Shown: positions 18,175 through 27,503, counted from the stretch's first letter. The stretch is DNA of 64,000 bases from an uncultured Clostridium sp. (GCF_934754925.1 NZ_CAKVJA010000005.1:1-64000), one strand, 5' to 3'. The notes: generated by a model not told the origin, from the sequence alone. A program made the numbers and translations.

Positions 18175-18801
18175 TTAATTTAAACTACCTACTATTTTAC
18201 TTCCATGTACTTCTTTACATCTTATAAAATTCGAAAGTTCCTTATAATTTTTATAAGTAACTTTTCCACCAACTAAAATAATTATTTTTCCTTTGCTTTT
18301 TTCAACAAGTTCCTTTAATACAAATTTTCCTTCCTCAGCACAACTCTTACATCCTTTAGTTAGCACTCTATGAATTCCCATTGAAATAAGTTGATTTAAT
18401 GCTTCAATTTTATTATCAATTTCATCAAAAGCCATATGGAATGTAACCTTTAGACCATTAGCTAATTCAACTAACTCTCTTGTTCTATCAATATCAATAG
18501 TATTATCTCTATTTAATATACCAAATACTACAGTTTCGACTCCTAACTCTTTACAAATCATTATATCTCTTTTCATTATTTCAAACTCATCATTTGAATA
18601 AACAAAATCTCCCCCTCTTGGTCTTATTATTACAGCTATTGGTATATTAATATTTTTCTTTGCTAAGTATATAGTTCCATAAGAAGGAGTTGTTCCTCCC
18701 TCCCCTAAGTTATCACATAATTCAATTCTATCAGCGCCTTGCATTTCAGCTCTTTTAGCTTCTTCATAACATCCAACACAAGCTTCTAGTAAAATACTCA
18801 T
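18175..18801 (-). CDS. cutC: CutC family protein
   Basis: 208 residues with a TIM-barrel CutC sequence: ACVGCYEEAKRAEMQGADRI at the N-terminus, IIRPRGGDFVYS near 60 and HMAFDEI near 120. CutC was linked to copper tolerance in E. coli, but its biochemical role is unclear and many members work in carbohydrate contexts. It is shorter than the E. coli protein at the C-terminus. Monocistronic and convergent with blaI. Confidence 0.88.
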   Translation of the reverse strand: MSILLEACVGCYEEAKRAEMQGADRIELCDNLGEGGTTPSYGTIYLAKKNINIPIAVIIRPRGGDFVYSNDEFEIMKRDIMICKELGVETVVFGILNRDNTIDIDRTRELVELANGLKVTFHMAFDEIDNKIEALNQLISMGIHRVLTKGCKSCAEEGKFVLKELVEKSKGKIIILVGGKVTYKNYKELSNFIRCKEVHGSKIVGSLN

Positions 18802-18903
18802 AACATTTCTCCTTTTATTATTTTATTTTTAGTTTTATATTTAACTATTTTTTTAATTATAAATATAACATACTTTAATTCACTTTATATTTCTCACAAA
18901 AAA

Positions 18904-18930
18904 TGGATTGCATCATTTTGATACAATCCA
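18904..18930 (-). terminator. Terminator of the mod operon
   Basis: 11-bp stem TGGATTGCATC/GATACAATCCA (one wobble on the RNA) with loop ATTTT. The minus strand continues into TTTTTTG just after the modC stop. Confidence 0.88.
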
Positions 18931-18940
18931 CCTTATTAAT

Positions 18941-19996
18941 TTATTCAAATGTAAATAAATAATTTTCTTCAAACTTTACTTTTATTACATCATTAACATT
19001 AAATTTCATTTCCTCTTTTGAAATTGTAAAATTAATTGCACTATTGCTATTATTACAATTAACTTCTTTAATGTATAATGTATAATCAAAAGGATTTTCA
19101 ACTATATTTTCAATAATCATATTAAACACATTTTCACTATTATGTTTCTCATTATTAAATAACTTAATATTATGAGATCTTATTGCAATATAATTAATTT
19201 CATTACTACTATATTGATACTTTAATTTTAAATTCCACTCTTCAGCAAAAATAAAATCTTTATCTATTATTTTAGCCTTTGATATATTCTTACAGCCAGT
19301 AATTTTAGCTTCTGCTAAACTTAATGGATTTTTAAATAAAAGCTCCTTTTCTCTAATTTCACTAGCCTTTCCACTATCAAAAACTATAATCTTATCACAA
19401 ACTCTATATGCTTCTGCTATATCATGAGTAACAAAAACTACTGTTCCATTATAGTCTTTTAAAATTTCTATAAGCTCCCTTTCCATATTAGCTCTTAAAT
19501 GATTATCTAAAGCTGAAAATGGTTCATCTAAAAGTAATATATCTGGTGATGTAATAAGTGCTCTTGCAAGTGCAACTCTTTGTTGTTGCCCACCTGATAA
19601 TTGCCATGGATATCTATTTTCAAGGCCTTTTAAGCCGAATTTTTGAATATAAGTAGATGATAATTTGTTTTTTTCACTCCTACTTAATTTATCTAATCCA
19701 ATTTCAATATTATCTCTTATAGTCATATGAGGAAATAAGGCGTAATTTTGAAATAAAAATCCAACCTTTCTATCTTTAGTTTTAATATTTATTTTATTTT
19801 CTGAATCAAAAAGTACTTTTTCATTAATTACAATTTTTCCTGTATCAGCTTTTTCAAGCCCTGCGATACATTTTAATGTCATACTTTTCCCTGAGCCCGA
19901 AGCTCCTAAAAATCCAATTATGCCACCCTTACTCTCCATTGAAACTTTTAAATTAAAGGAAGATAAATCTTTATTAATATCTATATATAAACTCAT
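18941..19996 (-). CDS. modC: Molybdate ABC transporter ATP-binding protein
   Basis: 351 residues. The ABC domain (1-230) has GASGSGKS, LSGGQQQRVALARAL and LLLDEPFSALD. The C-terminal region (about 235-351) is a MOP/TOBE-like beta domain that binds oxyanion in ModC proteins, though it is diverged. It powers import through ModB. The gene starts 3 bases after modB ends, so translation is probably coupled. Confidence 0.88.
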   Translation of the reverse strand: MSLYIDINKDLSSFNLKVSMESKGGIIGFLGASGSGKSMTLKCIAGLEKADTGKIVINEKVLFDSENKINIKTKDRKVGFLFQNYALFPHMTIRDNIEIGLDKLSRSEKNKLSSTYIQKFGLKGLENRYPWQLSGGQQQRVALARALITSPDILLLDEPFSALDNHLRANMERELIEILKDYNGTVVFVTHDIAEAYRVCDKIIVFDSGKASEIREKELLFKNPLSLAEAKITGCKNISKAKIIDKDFIFAEEWNLKLKYQYSSNEINYIAIRSHNIKLFNNEKHNSENVFNMIIENIVENPFDYTLYIKEVNCNNSNSAINFTISKEEMKFNVNDVIKVKFEENYLFTFE

Positions 19997-19999
19997 TTT

Positions 20000-20677
20000 T
20001 TATCTCCTCCTATTACCTATTAACTTTTGTTGAGTGTCACACCAATAGTTTAATAAAAATATCATTACAAAGGATATTGCAACTATAATTAAAACCCAAA
20101 GAATAGCCTTATTCATGTCTCCACTTTCAACAGCAAAGAATATTGCAACTGGCATAGTTTGTGTTCTACCTGGTATATTTCCAGCTATCATTAATGTTGC
20201 CCCAAATTCTCCTAAGGCTCTTGCAAAACTTAATACTAGTCCACCAATTATTCCTGGCCATGCAAGTGGAATTGCAATTTTAAAAAATATCTTAGTTTCG
20301 CTTAACCCTAAAGTTCTTGCTGCTGAAATCATATTTTTATCTATTTGCTCAAATGCAGAACGACAAGTTCTATACATCATTGGAAAAGCAACTACTGTAG
20401 CTGCTATAACTGTTGCACTCCAGCTAAAAATAATATTTTTATTAAAATTCATAAAAATCTTTCCTACAAATCCATTCTTCCCACAAAGAAGCAATAAAAA
20501 AAATCCTATAACAGTTGGCGGTAATATTAGAGGAAGAGTGAAGATTCCATCTATTAGTCCTCTACCTCTTCCCTTATAATTAGCCATTTTATAAGATACA
20601 AATATTCCTATTATTGAAGTTATAATAGTTGCAAAAAACGCTGTTTTAAGCGATATCCATAACGGTGAAAAATCCAT
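20000..20677 (-). CDS. modB: Molybdate ABC transporter permease
   Basis: 225 residues with about five membrane segments. The cytoplasmic EAA loop SAARTLGLSETKIFFKIAIP near residue 140 is the contact site for the ATPase, and the LGEFGATLMIAGN segment that follows is typical of ModB/CysT permeases. It lies 23 bases after modA and 3 before modC. The order modA-modB-modC favours molybdate (or tungstate) over sulfate. Confidence 0.9.
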   Translation of the reverse strand: MDFSPLWISLKTAFFATIITSIIGIFVSYKMANYKGRGRGLIDGIFTLPLILPPTVIGFFLLLLCGKNGFVGKIFMNFNKNIIFSWSATVIAATVVAFPMMYRTCRSAFEQIDKNMISAARTLGLSETKIFFKIAIPLAWPGIIGGLVLSFARALGEFGATLMIAGNIPGRTQTMPVAIFFAVESGDMNKAILWVLIIVAISFVMIFLLNYWCDTQQKLIGNRRR

Positions 20678-20700
20678 AACTTATAACCTTACCTTCTTTA

Positions 20701-21504
20701 TTACTCTACTGACTTATATCCATACTTTTCAAATATTTTTTGTGCTGCATCTGTAAATAAGAAATCTTCAAACTTCTTTGCTTCATCAATATTATTTGAA
20801 TCTTTTATAACTGATACTGGATAAGTAATTGATGAATGATTATTTACTTCATCAACATTTTCAACAATTTTAACACTATCACTACTTAAAGCATCACTTA
20901 AGTATACAAAACCTACATCCGCATTTCCAGATGCAACCCATGCTAAAACTTCCTTGACATCCTTAGCAAAAACAAGTTTATCACTAACACTATCTTTTAT
21001 TCCAGTGTTTGTTAAAACTTCATCTGCATACTTACCTGCAGGTACACTTTCCGGTTCACCAACAGCTATATGTTTAACCTTATCACTTTTTAAATCATCA
21101 AAACTAGTAATATCAACTCCATTAGCTTCTACAAGTACTAGAGAGTTTTCAACTAAATCTTTAATAGTATCATCAAGTAATAATCCTTTTTCCTTTAGAG
21201 TATTCATTTGCTTTTGTCCTGCTGATATAAATAAATCACAAGGTGCCCCTTGTTCTATTTGTTGTTGAAGAGATCCTGATGATCCATAATTTACAACTAA
21301 AGTAACATTTTCATTACTCTTATTATATTCTGTTTCCAAATCAGCCATTACTTCCTTTAAGCTTGCTGCTGCTGAAATATTTAACTCTACTGGAGTTTTA
21401 TTTTCCTCTGTAGTAGTATCATTCTTATTACCATTTTTCCCGCAACCTACTAATAATAAACTACAACATAATAACATTGATATAAATTTTGTATTCTTTA
21501 ACAT
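20701..21504 (-). CDS. modA: Molybdate-binding lipoprotein
   Basis: 267 residues. The signal peptide ends in lipobox LLVGC with Cys21, so it is anchored to the outer face of the membrane. The ModA signature begins ELNISAAASLKEVMADLE, and NYGSSGSLQQQIEQGAPCDLFIS supplies the Ser and backbone ligands of the oxyanion site. First gene of the modABC operon, divergent from an HTH/substrate-binding regulator. Tungstate specificity is also possible. Confidence 0.92.
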   Translation of the reverse strand: MLKNTKFISMLLCCSLLLVGCGKNGNKNDTTTEENKTPVELNISAAASLKEVMADLETEYNKSNENVTLVVNYGSSGSLQQQIEQGAPCDLFISAGQKQMNTLKEKGLLLDDTIKDLVENSLVLVEANGVDITSFDDLKSDKVKHIAVGEPESVPAGKYADEVLTNTGIKDSVSDKLVFAKDVKEVLAWVASGNADVGFVYLSDALSSDSVKIVENVDEVNNHSSITYPVSVIKDSNNIDEAKKFEDFLFTDAAQKIFEKYGYKSVE

Positions 21505-21540
21505 TTTACACTCTCCTAATTACCTATTCATTATTTTTAG

Positions 21541-21572
21541 TTAAGTTTTATCATGTTTTGTTATGTTTTGAA
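21541..21572. promoter_or_regulatory. 10-bp-phased repeats upstream of modA
   Basis: Three related decamers in a row, AAGTTTTATC, ATGTTTTGTT and ATGTTTTGAA (21544-21573), spaced one helical turn apart in the modA/regulator divergent region. A plausible operator for the divergent regulator. Identified by eye only. Confidence 0.4.
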
Positions 21573-21680
21573 CAATTAAATATTATCATAATATCTATTT
21601 TATAGCAATAAATTTAATCCAAATGTAGAATTACTTTTATTTTAATGTTAAAATTATCTTAATAATTAAGGAGGGATAAG

Positions 21681-22664
21681 ATGGACTTAAAATCTTCTTT
21701 AACACCATTAGAAGTTGCAGAGTTACTTAAAATAACAAAAAATACAGTTTACGAGCTTATTAAACGTGGAGAGTTACCAAGTTATAAAATTGGAAAAAAA
21801 ATTAGAATAGATATGCATGATGTAGAAGATTATATTAATAATCAAAAATCAAATTCAAGGCCATCTATTAACCATAATATTAACACTAAGTTATTAAATA
21901 ACAATGTAGAAAACACTATACATACTAGTAATAGCATTTCTCTAAGTAATAAATCTAATTCAAAAATAATTATTTCTGGTCAAGATATTTTATTAGACAT
22001 TTTAGCAAGATACATAGAGGAAATATTACCTGATTATACAGTTCTTCGTTCTTACAAAGGAAGTTATAATGGTTTATATGATTTATATAATAATAAAGTT
22101 TCTATAGCTTCTTGCCACCTTTGGGATGGTGATAAAGACGAATATAATACTGACTATGTTAAAAGATTAGTTCCTGGTACTCCTTGTGTTCTTATAAACT
22201 TAGCTTATAGATTACAAGGGTTTTATGTTGAGAAAGGAAATCCACTAAATATAAAATCATTTAAAGATTTAACTAATAAAAATATTAAATTTATTAATAG
22301 AGAAAAAGGTAGTGGTGTACGAGTTTTACTAGATGAGAAGCTTAGACTACTTAATATTGATCCAAATTCTATAAATGGTTATTATAATGAAGAAAATTCT
22401 CATTTAGCTGTTGCAAGTACTGTTGGTCGTGGTGATGCAAATATTGGTCTTGGAAATAAAAAAGCTTCTATGCAAGTTGAAACTATAGATTTTATCCCAC
22501 TACAAACTGAACGCTATGATTTAATTATAAAGAAAAGTGATTTAAACAATCCAATTTATAAAAGTATAATTTCTATTTTATCTTCTGAAAAATTCAAGAA
22601 TGAACTACAAGGGATTGGAGGCTACGACCTTAAAGATTTAGGTAAAATAATATCTACAACTTAA
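21681..22664 (+). CDS. HTH plus periplasmic-binding-like regulator of molybdate uptake
   Basis: 327 residues. An excisionase-type HTH (1-55: TPLEVAELLKITKNTVYELI, then KIGKKIRI) is joined by a polar linker (55-95) to a ModA/PBP-like ligand domain (95-327), which contains SCHLWDGD and REKGSGVR. This architecture is known for one-component regulators that sense an oxyanion inside the cell. Its position opposite modABC makes molybdate or tungstate the likely ligand. AAGGAGGG precedes the ATG. Activator or repressor action cannot be told. Confidence 0.85.
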   Translation: MDLKSSLTPLEVAELLKITKNTVYELIKRGELPSYKIGKKIRIDMHDVEDYINNQKSNSRPSINHNINTKLLNNNVENTIHTSNSISLSNKSNSKIIISGQDILLDILARYIEEILPDYTVLRSYKGSYNGLYDLYNNKVSIASCHLWDGDKDEYNTDYVKRLVPGTPCVLINLAYRLQGFYVEKGNPLNIKSFKDLTNKNIKFINREKGSGVRVLLDEKLRLLNIDPNSINGYYNEENSHLAVASTVGRGDANIGLGNKKASMQVETIDFIPLQTERYDLIIKKSDLNNPIYKSIISILSSEKFKNELQGIGGYDLKDLGKIISTT

Positions 22665-22684
22665 TTAAATTTAAAATTCTAAAT

Positions 22685-22742
22685 AAAGAAATATTATAAT
22701 TACAGGATTAATGCAACTTTATTCTAATTATAATATTTCTTT
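22685..22742 (+). terminator. Terminator with an 18-bp perfect stem
   Basis: Arms at 22685-22702 and 22725-22742 pair perfectly over 18 bp around a 22-base loop, followed by a T-rich tail. It ends the regulator gene. Confidence 0.85.
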
Positions 22743-22817
22743 TTATTTTTTATAGTCTAATAATACTTTTAAGTTTATAATCATTTCACCTTGTTAATAA
22801 TTACAAATGGTGATGAT

Positions 22818-23741
22818 ATGATTAATTTTTATAAAACCCTAATTAACAATAGCTCTAATAAAACAGTTAATAATTTAATAGACTCTGATAATTATAAAAT
22901 TAACACTAGAACTAAATGCCCATACTGTGAAAGTAAAAATATTATCAAATATGGAATGTACAGAAATATTCAAAGATATAAATGCAAAAAACCTATGTGT
23001 GGAAAAACATTTACTACTGAAATTTATAATCAATTTAGATACTCTAAAAAATTTAAAGAAAACTATCAAGAATACTTCAATCTTTTAAATAAAGGACTTA
23101 CAATTAGAGAATGTGCAATGAAATTAAATATCACTATTGTAACAGCCTTCTTTTGGAGACATCGATTTTTATTTGATTTTAAAAATAAGCATTATCTTGA
23201 AAATATATCTTCATATGTAGAATTAACTAAAATGATAGTAGTTGAAAACTTTAAGGGTTCTAGGAATATTCCTAATATTAAGAGAGATAAAATTACAGTT
23301 GTTAATGCTTTGAATGATTCTATAGACATAATACCAATTATTGCCTCAAGAAACTTTTTCGGCTTTTATGAACTTAGAGATAATATTATTCCACGATTAA
23401 ATAAAAAAGCTTATGTAGTTGGTTTAATTGATGGAAGACTCAAAACCTTTGCTAACGCATTTAATGAAATAAATAAAGTAAAATTTAAAGAAAATTATAA
23501 AAATAATATTGATATACAGTATTCCATTAATACTCAAAAATGGCTTTCTAAATTTCGAGGAGTTGCAAGTAAATATTTAGATCACTACTTATATTGGAGA
23601 TTATTTGAATATAAAAATAATTTTAATTCTAAGAGAAATATATCATCAAAAGAAAGTATTAAAAAAAATCTTCATTTAACCGCTGATATAACTACCTATG
23701 TATCTTGGGAAAATATAAAATTAAAAACACTCCCTATTTAA
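22818..23741 (+). CDS. Degenerate IS1595-like transposase-related protein
   Basis: About 307 residues from ATG 22818, which has GGTGAT just upstream; a TTG at 22791 lacks such a site. A zinc ribbon (CPYCESK..CKKPMCGK, about 27-55) and an HTH (TIRECAMKLNITIVTAFFWRH) match IS1595/ISXO2 transposases, as does the C-terminal FRGVASKYLDHYLYWRLFEY. The usual EVDE catalytic segment is replaced by a stretch ending in VVENFKG, so the first catalytic Asp is not evident. No terminal repeats or target duplication were found. It is either decayed or domesticated as a DNA-binding protein; the frame is intact. Confidence 0.65.
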   Translation: MINFYKTLINNSSNKTVNNLIDSDNYKINTRTKCPYCESKNIIKYGMYRNIQRYKCKKPMCGKTFTTEIYNQFRYSKKFKENYQEYFNLLNKGLTIRECAMKLNITIVTAFFWRHRFLFDFKNKHYLENISSYVELTKMIVVENFKGSRNIPNIKRDKITVVNALNDSIDIIPIIASRNFFGFYELRDNIIPRLNKKAYVVGLIDGRLKTFANAFNEINKVKFKENYKNNIDIQYSINTQKWLSKFRGVASKYLDHYLYWRLFEYKNNFNSKRNISSKESIKKNLHLTADITTYVSWENIKLKTLPI

Positions 23742-23942
23742 TAGCTTTACTTTAATTAATCTAAAATTTATAACACTTATAATATGTAAATAACGGTTTC
23801 CTCATATTATTGCTTGTCTATTATTAAAATATAAATAATAGTTTATTTGTTATGTCTAATTTTATTATCTATAAAATTTTCTAACATTTTTTAATATACT
23901 CTCTCTAAATCTTCCTTTATATTATAAATACCCATTAATTAT

Positions 23943-24002
23943 TATAGAAGTCTGTTATATTAAATTGTTGTTACCAACAATTTAATATAACAGACTTCTA
24001 TA
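23943..24002. repeat. 28-bp perfect hairpin with TTAC loop
   Basis: Arms at 23943-23970 and 23975-24002 are exact reverse complements around loop TTAC. There is no T run on either side. It lies in the 350-base convergent spacer 23742-24091, which otherwise shows only AT-rich sequence. It could be a bidirectional terminator, a small mobile repeat or a structured RNA. Confidence 0.85.
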
Positions 24003-24091
24003 TACAAAATCCCATATTTAGATACATAAAAATCAAATGTTATCTTAAGTCACCATTCCCCTTATAAGGAATATTATATTTTTATTATCAT

Positions 24092-25387
24092 TTACCTAGC
24101 ATATAACTCCCTTAACTTATCCGTAAATCCAAGTCTATTCTCTTCCAAGGTTTTTAATCTGAAGAAACAACTACCATTAACATTGCTATTTGACCTAGAA
24201 TACCGTACTTGGTTTATTACTTCATTTCCATTAAGCCATGCTTCCCCATAACTTGAATCATTTATTTTATACGCTGCATGTCCAATATATAGTTTTACAT
24301 TAGTATTTTCTACTTGATTAGCCCACCAATCAACTAATGTTGCAAATGGAGCGGACTTATAATCAAACTGCCAATATATTTGTGGAATAATATAATCAAT
24401 CCACCCTTCCTGAATCCATTTTCTAGAATCTACATAGACATCATCGTAACTACTTAAGCCACTTGTATTACTTCCCCCTACCACTTCTCCATTTCTCCAT
24501 ATTCCAAATGGACTAACTCCAAATTTAACTTTTTCATTAGTCTCCTTTATTTTTCTATATAGCTCACTTATAAAACTATTAATATTATTTCTTCTCCAAT
24601 CATCCCTTGAAGCAAAATCTTCACCATATTTTTCATATGTATCATCATCTGGAAACTCTATCCCTCCTGAAGGATATGGATAAAAATAATCATCTAAAAC
24701 AACACCATCAATATTATAATTTTTTACAACTTCTATTATTGTATTAATAACATATTCTCTAACTTCAGGTATTCCAGCATCAAGATAATGATAATTATTA
24801 TATTTTACAATCCACTCTGGATGACTTTTTAATGGTGATTCTTTTGGTAATTCAGTTATATAATTATCTATGCTAAAATTTTCTGAATTACTATCTATTC
24901 TAAAAGGATTAAACCATGCTTGAATCTCTAATCCCCTTTTATGAGCTTCATAAACAGCAAACTCTAAAGGATCATATCCTGGGTATTTTCCTAAACTTCC
25001 TGTCAAATACTTAGACCAAGGAGCATAACTAGATTCATATAGAGCATCTCCCATTGGCCTAACTTGAAAAAATATCGTATTCATATTTTGTTCTTCTATA
25101 AAATCAAATTTTTCTTTTAATAACTCTTTTTGAACTTTTTCATCATATACTCCAACCTCTGGCCAATCCAAATTACTTACTGTAGATACCCAAACACCTC
25201 TCATCTCTCCATCTTCCATGAATTTATTTTCTATAATTTCTTCACCTTCACTTTCATTAACGTTTATATTTTCATTCTTAGTTTGTGAATCATTATTAAT
25301 TTTACTTATCTTGATTTTTAGTACTATGCCAGTAACTAAGCATATTGCTATAAAAATTACTATAATATGAATATATTTATTTTTCAT
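24092..25387 (-). CDS. Membrane-anchored GHL10 (DUF187) glycoside hydrolase-like protein
   Basis: 431 residues. An N-terminal membrane anchor (5-25) and acidic linker precede a TIM-barrel of the GHL10 family: EMRGVWVSTVSNLDWPEV, FQVRPMGDALYES, QAWFNPFR, DGVVLDDYFYPYP and FGVSPFGIWRN. The E. coli relative DigH (YddW) cleaves denuded peptidoglycan glycan strands, and Bacillus YngK belongs to the same family. An outward-facing wall-glycan hydrolase is therefore likely. Monocistronic. Confidence 0.85.
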   Translation of the reverse strand: MKNKYIHIIVIFIAICLVTGIVLKIKISKINNDSQTKNENINVNESEGEEIIENKFMEDGEMRGVWVSTVSNLDWPEVGVYDEKVQKELLKEKFDFIEEQNMNTIFFQVRPMGDALYESSYAPWSKYLTGSLGKYPGYDPLEFAVYEAHKRGLEIQAWFNPFRIDSNSENFSIDNYITELPKESPLKSHPEWIVKYNNYHYLDAGIPEVREYVINTIIEVVKNYNIDGVVLDDYFYPYPSGGIEFPDDDTYEKYGEDFASRDDWRRNNINSFISELYRKIKETNEKVKFGVSPFGIWRNGEVVGGSNTSGLSSYDDVYVDSRKWIQEGWIDYIIPQIYWQFDYKSAPFATLVDWWANQVENTNVKLYIGHAAYKINDSSYGEAWLNGNEVINQVRYSRSNSNVNGSCFFRLKTLEENRLGFTDKLRELYAR

Positions 25388-25462
25388 TTTTCACCTCCCT
25401 TTACAATATTACTATTATTTTTTCACTAATATAACAAAATTTATAAATTATTAATAAAAAAA

Positions 25463-25519
25463 GTAACCTATTTGAACTGCCCCTAGTCAGTATACATGGG
25501 GCGTTCATTTTTAGGTTAC
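25463..25519 (-). terminator. Compound terminator of nox
   Basis: Three stacked pairings, GTAACCTA/TAGGTTAC, TGAAC/GTTCA and CCCC/GGGG, separated by small internal loops. On the minus strand they are followed by seven T. Confidence 0.8.
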
Positions 25520-25529
25520 CTTATTGTTA

Positions 25530-26861
25530 CTATAAAGCTTTTAATGCAACTGCATTTAAAATACTCCATGGCTTATTAAAGTGTGGTTGGAAGAAGAAGT
25601 CTGTCATTGCAAGCTCCTCTAAAGTCATTTCATTTTGAATAACTACTGATAAAGTATTCATAAATTGAGTTAAATCTATATCAGAAATTATTTGACCTCC
25701 AATTATTCTTCTTGTATCTTTATCAAATACTAATTTAATAGTTGCTGGTAAATAAGTAGGCATAAATTCTGGTCTATAGTTATCAGTTAATGATACTGAA
25801 CCAACATTCATTTTAGTTGTAACTTTTGCAACATCTTCAGTTAATCCTGTTGAAGCTATACATTTTTCATAAATCTTAATTCCTGAAGTACCTTGAGTCC
25901 CCATATACTTAAGAGTTGGTTCAACAATGTTTCTAGCTACTAAAGTACCCATTCTTACAGCATTTGTTGCAAGAGGAATATATCTTGTATCATGAGCTGG
26001 ATTATATTTAACTACACAGCAATCTCCTGCTGCAAATACATCTTCCTTGCTAGTTCTCATATATTCATCAATTATAATTGCTCCATTTGGAAGAGTATCT
26101 AACTTTCCTTTAACAAGTTTAGTATTTGGTGCAAATCCAATACATAAGACAACTAAGTCACCTTCATAACTTCCTTTTTCAGTAACAACTTTAGTTACCT
26201 TTCCATTTTCACCTTCAAATTTAGCTACTTTTTCTCCTAAAACTAAATTTACGCCTCTATCAGTAAATTCCTTTTCAGCTATGTCTGTGAATTCTTTATC
26301 AAGATATTTAGCCATAATTCTTTCTTCTGCATCTATTAATGTAACTTTTTTACCTTGCATTTCAAACGCTTCTACAAGTTCAACACCAATATATCCAGCT
26401 CCAATTATAACTACATTTTTAGCTTTTTTAGATTTTTCAATTATTTCAATTGCATGATCATGATTCTTACATAATAAAATATTTTCTAAATCTCCACCTT
26501 CAAATTTAGGAACTATTGGCCATGATCCTAAAGTTAAAACTAATTTATCATAACTATCTTCAAACTCTTCATTTGTTAAAAGATTTTTAACTCTTAAAGT
26601 TTTATTTTCAAAATCTATATCTAAAACTTCGTGCTTCATATTTGTTACTACACCCATTTTAGCAAGGTTTTCTGGCGAGTTATAGAAAAGATTTTTAGTT
26701 TCTTTAATTACTCCTCCAACGTTTAATGCTATTCCACATGATAAGAATGATAAGTTGTCATTTTTTTCATATATTGTAATTTCACTTTCTGGGTGAAGTT
26801 CCTTTAAATTAACTACTGCAGCTGTTCCTGCATGTGTACATCCAACTACTACTATTTTCAT
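25530..26861 (-). CDS. nox: NADH oxidase (water-forming type) / CoA-disulfide reductase family
   Basis: 443 residues, a FAD-dependent pyridine-nucleotide disulfide oxidoreductase. FAD site at 1-20 (VVGCTHAGTAA), redox cysteine Cys42 in LSFLSCGIAL, NAD site GAGYIGVELVEAFEMQG near 155, second FAD motif DVFAAGDC near 280 and dimerisation domain from 325. A single Cys at this place is shared by Nox and CoA-disulfide reductases; O2 detoxification fits an anaerobe that also has rubrerythrin. GGAGG precedes the ATG. Confidence 0.88.
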   Translation of the reverse strand: MKIVVVGCTHAGTAAVVNLKELHPESEITIYEKNDNLSFLSCGIALNVGGVIKETKNLFYNSPENLAKMGVVTNMKHEVLDIDFENKTLRVKNLLTNEEFEDSYDKLVLTLGSWPIVPKFEGGDLENILLCKNHDHAIEIIEKSKKAKNVVIIGAGYIGVELVEAFEMQGKKVTLIDAEERIMAKYLDKEFTDIAEKEFTDRGVNLVLGEKVAKFEGENGKVTKVVTEKGSYEGDLVVLCIGFAPNTKLVKGKLDTLPNGAIIIDEYMRTSKEDVFAAGDCCVVKYNPAHDTRYIPLATNAVRMGTLVARNIVEPTLKYMGTQGTSGIKIYEKCIASTGLTEDVAKVTTKMNVGSVSLTDNYRPEFMPTYLPATIKLVFDKDTRRIIGGQIISDIDLTQFMNTLSVVIQNEMTLEELAMTDFFFQPHFNKPWSILNAVALKAL

Positions 26862-27224
26862 AATAAATTCCTCCTAAAAGAATATAGATTCTCTATTTAT
26901 TAATATTTCTTTTTATTTAATAATTATTTTCCTTAATCAAATCATACTACTTTACTAAGAAATAGTAAAGTATTTTTTGTATATTTTTTAACATTTTTTT
27001 ATACTAGCCTTTCCAACAAATATTATCTAGTTTATTTTTTGTCTTTTTCCAAGTTATATTCTTTAAAATATCTCTAATTAATAGATTTACTAATATTTCA
27101 TCATATTTTTATTAATTTATATCGTTTTCACAGATTTTAAACAAAGTTTTTATAAGAATTGGTTATTTTTATTTATTCTCTTCATAGTATATTACTAGAA
27201 TTTTATTTATGGAGGTTTTAAAGT
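26862..27224. other. Spacer between nox and the 62-residue gene
   Basis: 363 bases of AT-rich divergent spacer. It holds the dyad at 26948-26978 and presumably two promoters. I saw no convincing small gene, tRNA or known riboswitch. Confidence 0.6.
26948..26978 (+). promoter_or_regulatory. Inverted repeat with T run in the nox upstream region
   Basis: TACTTTACTA-AGAAA-TAGTAAAGTA followed by six T, shaped like a + strand terminator with no gene before it. As DNA it is a 25-bp dyad about 90 bases upstream of nox and could be an operator. Confidence 0.5.
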
Positions 27225-27413
27225 ATGGGTAAAAGTGCATGGGAGTATACTCTCGAAATCATTTCACTGGCTACAGACATAGACAACTTAAACAGCAAAT
27301 TAAGTATTACTGATAATATTCGAGAAAGGGAACGTCTTTCATCTAAAATTGATGATTTAGAAAGTAGATTATTTGAGGTAAAAGATAAGTTAAAGAGGGT
27401 AAATATAATTTAA
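27225..27413 (+). CDS. Small coiled-coil protein
   Basis: 62 residues with a good GGAGG site before the ATG. After a short WEYTLEIISLATDI start, the rest is charged and heptad-patterned, likely a single helical hairpin. No known family. The ribosome binding site and the bidirectional terminator 50 bases downstream support a real gene. No function is proposed. Confidence 0.6.
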   Translation: MGKSAWEYTLEIISLATDIDNLNSKLSITDNIRERERLSSKIDDLESRLFEVKDKLKRVNII

Positions 27414-27464
27414 ATGTATACAATAAACATTCTACTAATCAATATTTTTATTAATTTACACATT

Positions 27465-27503
27465 AAAAAGGTATGATTCCTATAGAAGAAATCATACCTT
27501 TTT
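27465..27503. terminator. Bidirectional terminator
   Basis: 14-bp stem AAAAAGGTATGATT/AATCATACCTTTTT between the convergent small gene and the large surface-protein gene. Confidence 0.9.

Noticed and set aside
22685..24002. The two long hairpins around the IS1595-like gene as transposon ends
   Set aside because: Their sequences are unrelated to each other and no target-site duplication was found, so they do not define an element.
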